A stretch of DNA of 64,000 nt, from the NCBI RefSeq assembly GCF_001653235.2, contig NC_035792.1, forward strand, positions 3,286,001 through 3,350,000. Direction: 5' to 3'. Below, in pieces: positions 58,953-64,000 of the stretch (the stretch's first letter is position 1; each line of letters begins with the position of its first letter). The notes beneath the pieces are model-generated. The model made no database searches. It worked only from the letters and a program-made list of their open reading frames with translations, and was not told the DNA's origin. This DNA is from Pochonia chlamydosporia 170 (lineage: Eukaryota; Ascomycota; Sordariomycetes; Hypocreales; Clavicipitaceae). Made by a program: the position numbers and the translations under genes.

Positions 58953-60030
58953 CTACAGAATGGTACATCGAGGGTGGTCCTTTTCCCGAAGTCTGATGCG
59001 TCGCCGGCGCTTGTTACCGCCCCGGAAGGCATCAAATTTGAAGCCACTGTCGTCTGTTTCGTTGGTTGCTAAATAATCATCGTCTTTTCGTAACATTTGG
59101 CGGCATAGATCAACAAAAACCTCGTCAACATTGGCTGAATGTGTCTGTTAGCGTATAATCGGATGGCTGGTTTGGCACACATATTCTCACTTCTTGTTCT
59201 GGCGCTAGCCTCATAATACGGCGCACCCCATCGTTGTGATATCGAAAACCCCTTGGCCCTTTGTACGACACGACTTTCCTCAAGGTCAGCCTTGTTACCG
59301 ACAATGACCATTGGCACATTCTCGTCATCTTTGATGCGAATGATTTCCTCACGCAGTCCAGCTAACTCGTTGAGTGATGAGGGCGATGTGATGCTAAACA
59401 CCAGGAGGAACCCTTGGCCGGTCTTCATGTACAAATCTCTCATAGCAACTCGGTTGTGTCAGTACAAACTGCACGTCTGGTAGTGGGGTGCATGGACCTA
59501 CCAAATTGCTCAGTCCCCGCGGTATCAAGGCTGAAAGTATCTTGATCAGTAACCGAGCCCAAAGGCATCATCCACATAAGTGACCAAACTCACATTTCTA
59601 AAACAACTTGACGGCCCTGTTCTCACATGTCAGCCTTACATTCGTCGCCATAGGTCGGTGACAACTTACGTCGACTTGCACTTGAGTTCGGTATGAATCC
59701 TCAATTGTCGGGTCATAACTTTCAATCCACTCATTGTGGACAAATTGCGCTAGTAAAGAGTATGAGAAAACACAGCCAGACATGGGTTTCAACTTCTCTT
59801 CTTGGGACAGTCTTACCTGTTAAGCAGCTTTTCCCCACGCCTCCTGTGAACAATCAAGGTCAGTATGGGATGCTCATGATTGGGGAGGTATTGGACATGT
59901 ACAAACCTGCTCCGAGAACCACAACATGCAGTTCGCGACTGTAAGGACGGGTTAACCAATGGCTCAATTGGCAAAAATGCTAATTGCGTGTCAAAAAGTA
60001 CCTTGCTGGGATATGATACCGCTGCGGCAT
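58953..60030 (-). CDS. RSR1: Ras-family GTPase Rsr1/Bud1
   Basis: An eight-exon gene: 60002-60030, 59907-59938, 59817-59843, 59670-59749, 59594-59616, 59502-59530, 59191-59448 and 58953-59134, giving 219 residues. Every junction is GT-AG with matching phase, and total length divides by three. Motifs are GAGGVGKSCLT (P loop), YDPTIEDSYR (Ras/Rap effector loop), LDTAGTEQF (switch II, with the Rap-like Thr in place of Ras Gln), NKADL, and EASARTR. The tail is basic (KRRRRIRLREK) and ends CTIL, a CaaX box for geranylgeranylation. Rsr1/Bud1 (Rap1/Krev-1-like) directs Cdc42 to sites of polarised growth and affects hyphal axis and spore germination. Seven introns in 660 coding bases is an unusually high density here, and several exons are 23-32 bases. 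The first exon gives a divergent MPQRYHIPAS start. Confidence 0.93.
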
Positions 60031-63000
60031 GCTCGCAATAGAATTGTGCTGCCAGGATCTAGGTGAGTTTGTGAAGCGCAGAGTTTGCGCAGACAATGAA
60101 CTCGTAGCAAAGCAAGGTGCTTTGATGCTGCGCACACAGCAAGTACCAGAAAGGACCACAGCAAATCAAGTATCCGTAGTCAAAGCGTCAGACCAAGCGG
60201 AGTTGTGGCACAGCAGCACAGATGCAAGACCAGTGCCTTCTCCTCGTTGGCAAAGATGACTCCGGGACGAGGCTCAAAGGTTGAAGTCGTCGTTCAATTG
60301 ATCGCGGTTGCAGGCAAACAAGCCAAGATCAAGACAAAGGTCGTGGACGGTTCCTGGTGGTATTTGAGGGCGGTGAAGGGGGGATTAAGTCAAGAGGTGG
60401 CCGGGGGGTTTGCGGGACTATGAGGAGGAGTTCAATGTCGCCAGGAGCTGCTGCGCGGGCCTGTGTCTGTGAGGGACCGATTGAAGATTTCAATTTCGGG
60501 CTCTGGCTCTGGTTGTGCCTGAGTTGCAGGCCAGCTAGGACTGAGATGGTTGGAGCTGCAGGCCTGGATCTCCTTTAAAGTGGCGGGTGGGGTGAGCAGG
60601 CCAAGAGAGCGTTTTGAGTCGTGTCTTTCCGCCCTTGTCTTGCCAGCAGCCAGTCGGTGACAGAAGCGGCTGGTTTTTGGTGGCCTGAATGGATGAATGA
60701 AGAGTGTGTGTCCCCTGAAGGCGCCGCGGGTGGTGTGCTTGAGTAGGTCTGGTGTGTGCAATTGGCGTCGGTGCCGTCTTGGGGTCCTTCTGAGGGGGTC
60801 AAATGGCCTTTTTATTTCGACGTACTAAGCGGCGTCTGCGTGGGAGTGGCTTTTGTCAGTGTCGCAAGCGAGTCAATCCATCAAGGCAGAGGCGCTTTTC
60901 GGATGCTGGTCTTGGAGTAGGGGTACCTGAGTACTCTTGGGTAGGTACGAAAGAATCATACACACGCGTTGCATGTACTCCGTACATACTGGTAATATAC
61001 TTGACCATACCATACCATACCATACCATACCCTACCATAACCATGCCATACTCGACCAGACCTAATCGCTCAAAACAACAAGGACGGGACGGAGATGCCA
61101 CCGCTGGAGCCCTGGTGGGGCACCATGTGCTGAAAGGGGGAGGAGAGAGAATGCCAAGTGGGTTGCGTCTTGTCTTGTCTCTTTTCTTGACAACTTGACT
61201 TGTCCAAGGTTTCTAGACAGGACTTGTTGACAGCGTTCGGTATTCTTCAATGCTTCGAGAACTATTGTTCCTGTCGAGTCCTGCTAGAGTCAAGACTATG
61301 AAAATCGCCCACTCGTTACAAACATGAATGTCGCCAACACCAGACACCAGACGTCTAGCATCTTCAAGAGACACACACACGGTGATGTGCTCATGGTCAA
61401 AGGGTCAAGTAATTTATCTGTTGGTTACAGGTCTCAGACGGGGGAGGCTCCGGGATGCGGGGCCCAAGCTGCCACATGGAGACCGTACGGCTTCGTCATA
61501 ATAAGTTGCTTCGAGTTGAGGTAGGGCAACAGAAACAAAACCTCAGACTGCCCGCCTGGATGTGGTACAAGTACAGAGGTACTCCGTACTTACAAGCAAG
61601 ACATATGTCGGGGCCTCTATGAGTCCTGTCCTGTCCTGTCTGGTACTCCATATTCTAGGAGAATATTGTAGAGCAACGCCAGCCCCTAACCCGTTGGTGG
61701 AGGTTGGTCGATGCAAACCCTGTCCTAGCAAAGGGTGAAGACGGGACGAAGAGAGGCATCACCAGGTGCGACTCATCAACAAAAACCTTGCAAAAAGGCA
61801 AGAAAACAGCTCAGGTCTGTATATTGTACAACGGCGGAGACGACCAACGAGCACAGCCTCCAGCCCTGGACAGAGTGGTGTGCTGTGTGCAGTGTACTTG
61901 CTTCCTCGAGTTGCCTTCCTGGTCAGTCAACGTCGGGTCGACCGAAGTGGGTGTGTCTGGCGATGCCACTGACAACGCATGTTCGTAAACTCCTTTGAGG
62001 AACTTCAAGTCTTGCTATTACAACGCAGGAGCAGGGGTGTTTGTGTTGGTGTTGGCAAGCCACTGGTTTCCATGCTGTCGGGTGAATTAGCTGCAAATCC
62101 ATACCCAGCGGAGGCAAGCATCAACGGGATAATCAGGTACGCGGAAGCTGACCCCTGGAGTCGTTCTGGTTAAATTATTGGGCAATCCAGCACTTTACCA
62201 GCGTTCGGTGACGGGCGCCGAGCTGCAGTCCGCGGTGGTTACTACTTGTCAGTTGAACACCATCCGGTCGTCCCCGGCGGGCGATTCCAGCGCCTTCAAG
62301 ACGATTGGGCCAACGAACCATCACCTCAAGTGCTCCCACCGCTTTTAGTTGATGCCCTAGTCTTCAGTTGCAGGATGTTACCAGGATTGTCACTTCCAGA
62401 AGAAACGCTGGTGCCTTTTGCTGATGACCCTGTCGATTTTGGGCATTAGCACAGAGTAACCTGCTCTGGATTCTGCAAGTTGCTTACCGCCGCGCATTCC
62501 TCACGCAGCAGCAATGCAGGCCATCACAACTTGGCAACAATATGAGAGTAAATTATGATTTCAGGGTTTTCCGAGTCTTGTGACGGCATGGGACAGTTGG
62601 CAATTTCCCTATCGTGTCCTTCAATTGGTATCTGTAATGTCCAAATATCGGCTCTCGGCATTCCCGTTGTCGCATTTCTTGTTAAGTATAGCCTCTCATG
62701 GCTGAGGGTAAAAGACTGAGAGTTGAATTCGAGGCACACCAATAACTAACAGCTTGTAATAATTTCAGTGGATAAACACCAACACCAACAAACAACCCAG
62801 TTGACTATTTCCTTAACTGGGCCATGGTGGGCCGTCTCAGGCATTGTAAGTCGTCGCAACACGTGTGGGTGGAGGGAACTGGCCCCCAGGCTTTCAACTA
62901 TCCAAGATCAACAGCACTAAGATTCAACTTGGTTGTCAGTGAGAGAGCGTAAGCACGGGTCCAAGTGTGTAGCAGAATATTGCTGCCACAACTGCAATCC

Positions 63001-64000
63001 TCATCGTTAGCTCCAACCAACTCGACCGGTGTTTTGGCCGATAGCCGATGTAATGTCCATGCATTTGAGGGGAGAAGAGAGAAGGAAGTACGTAGTGGTA
63101 CCAGACACATACCTAGGTACTTACGGAATAGTTGTCGTCACAGAATTAGAATAATAGCCGAGACGGCCCCGTTACCCACACAACCCGGCAGTTGTTATTT
63201 CCTCCACAACTGTGCTGCTCAGCCTTTTGTCGCAGGTAGTAAACGGGCCGCAGGAAGTGACCGAGCAATGGCCGTGAACGACGATCATGCTAATAATTAG
63301 GAATGGGGGAACATCATTCGAGACCGGCAAACTAGGAGGCAGAATTTGTCCTGGGATGTCCAACAACGCCTAGTCACGGCCCTAAACAGAACTTTCGTCA
63401 AGACTCATGCATGATAAACGCGGACTTTTTGGGACCTGGGGAAATGCCTGGGCAGTAAGTGCAGGGGAAACGCACATGGATCAGTATGCGAGTATGCACC
63501 TTCCAACGTCATCACAGTAACATTGAGTTTGATATCCATTCGTGTGCGTCATGTGGGTGCTGGGCTCTGTGTTGTCTGTCGTGGACCAGACAAGGAGTAC
63601 TCCGTAAAGAAATTTACTAATATGTCGGAGATGGAGGATGGAGGTTACACAAAGGGTATCAGGTGTCGTCGACGTCGCACAAAACAGGACAGTCAACAGT
63701 TATGAAGGCAAGTGCGCGCAGGGAAGGCGCAAGGCTGATGCATCTTGCCTTTCCAAGGTTCCATGTCCAGGTTGATTATAGCGCAACCCGACCACCTGCC
63801 CTTTGGGAGTCAAGGAAAGAAGCACGGGGAACACGAAACAAGACGGGCAGAAGAATCACTCAGACATGCTCTTCTCTTTCCATTCGTACAATGAAATGGC
63901 TGACGAACAAGTAATGTCGACATAGTACTTCATTTCCAATAATGCAATATACGCTCATATTTGATACAAATTTCTTCCGTGTTCCTCCAATTTGCGCCAT
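60031..64000. other. Long intergenic stretch to window end
   Basis: No gene is recognised; the frames are short and unlike any known family. Exact 9-mers lie at 60976-60984, 61580-61588 and 63598-63606. A palindrome TACCTAGGTA lies at 63110-63119, and a pentamer repeat is annotated separately. The left part contains the rsr1 promoter. Confidence 0.5.
61005..61029 (+). repeat. CCATA pentamer microsatellite
   Basis: Five perfect tandem CCATA units followed by degenerate units to about 61052. Confidence 0.9.

Overview
The window is nuclear DNA of a filamentous ascomycete, most likely a hypocrealean Sordariomycete and possibly clavicipitaceous. The evidence is many short introns (about 46-80 bp, GT...CTAAC/CTGAC...AG), a class II hydrophobin, fungal Zn2Cys6 regulators, a tef1 gene with a long 5' intron set, and fungal proteins such as Sls1 and Whi3. 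Gene models were built by hand: exons were joined only where splice signals, reading phase and family sequence agree. The supplied long open frames often begin at TTG or GTG, so starts were moved to the first credible ATG.

Region by region. 1-3.2 kb: a Yae1-type Fe-S adaptor gene (minus strand) in otherwise empty DNA. 3.2-15.5 kb: a metabolic neighbourhood holding 3-isopropylmalate dehydrogenase, a short-chain dehydrogenase on a divergent promoter, a C2H2 plus Zn2Cys6 transcription factor, a cyclase-family hydrolase, a sugar-porter transporter, and a succinate-semialdehyde-type aldehyde dehydrogenase divergent from the transporter. 15.5-22.5 kb: about 7 kb with almost no recognisable genes, apart from one puzzling promoter-bearing small locus near 19.2 kb. 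22.5-26.8 kb: a cytochrome P450 and an MFS efflux-type transporter in tandem. 30.0-41.9 kb: a dense, mostly housekeeping block of tef1, sls1, nse3, the splicing factor SF3b10 (a three-exon gene with no long ORF), a Cys-rich zinc-binding protein, and a Zn2Cys6 regulator. 42.7 kb: a class II hydrophobin. 46.4-48.1 kb: a Whi3-family RNA-binding protein whose upstream region, to 57.0 kb, is 9 kb without recognisable genes. 57.0-60.0 kb: a second short-chain dehydrogenase and an eight-exon RSR1/BUD1 Ras GTPase. 60-64 kb: nothing recognisable.

Working together: tef1 (translation), yae1 (Fe-S loading of Rli1), sf3b10 (splicing), nse3 (Smc5/6 repair), sls1 (mitochondrial expression), and rsr1 and whi3 (polarity and cell cycle) are core functions. 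The 3.2-15.5 kb set and the P450/MFS pair look like accessory metabolism with local regulators.

Most unusual observations: an 11-copy intergenic 9-mer (TACGGAGTA on either strand), sometimes near CCTAGG-centred palindromes; an apparent 2-nucleotide exon in tef1; a start-codon-only exon in SF3b10; a GC-AG intron in nse3; and an unresolved frame problem at the last splice of the C2H2/Zn2Cys6 regulator.
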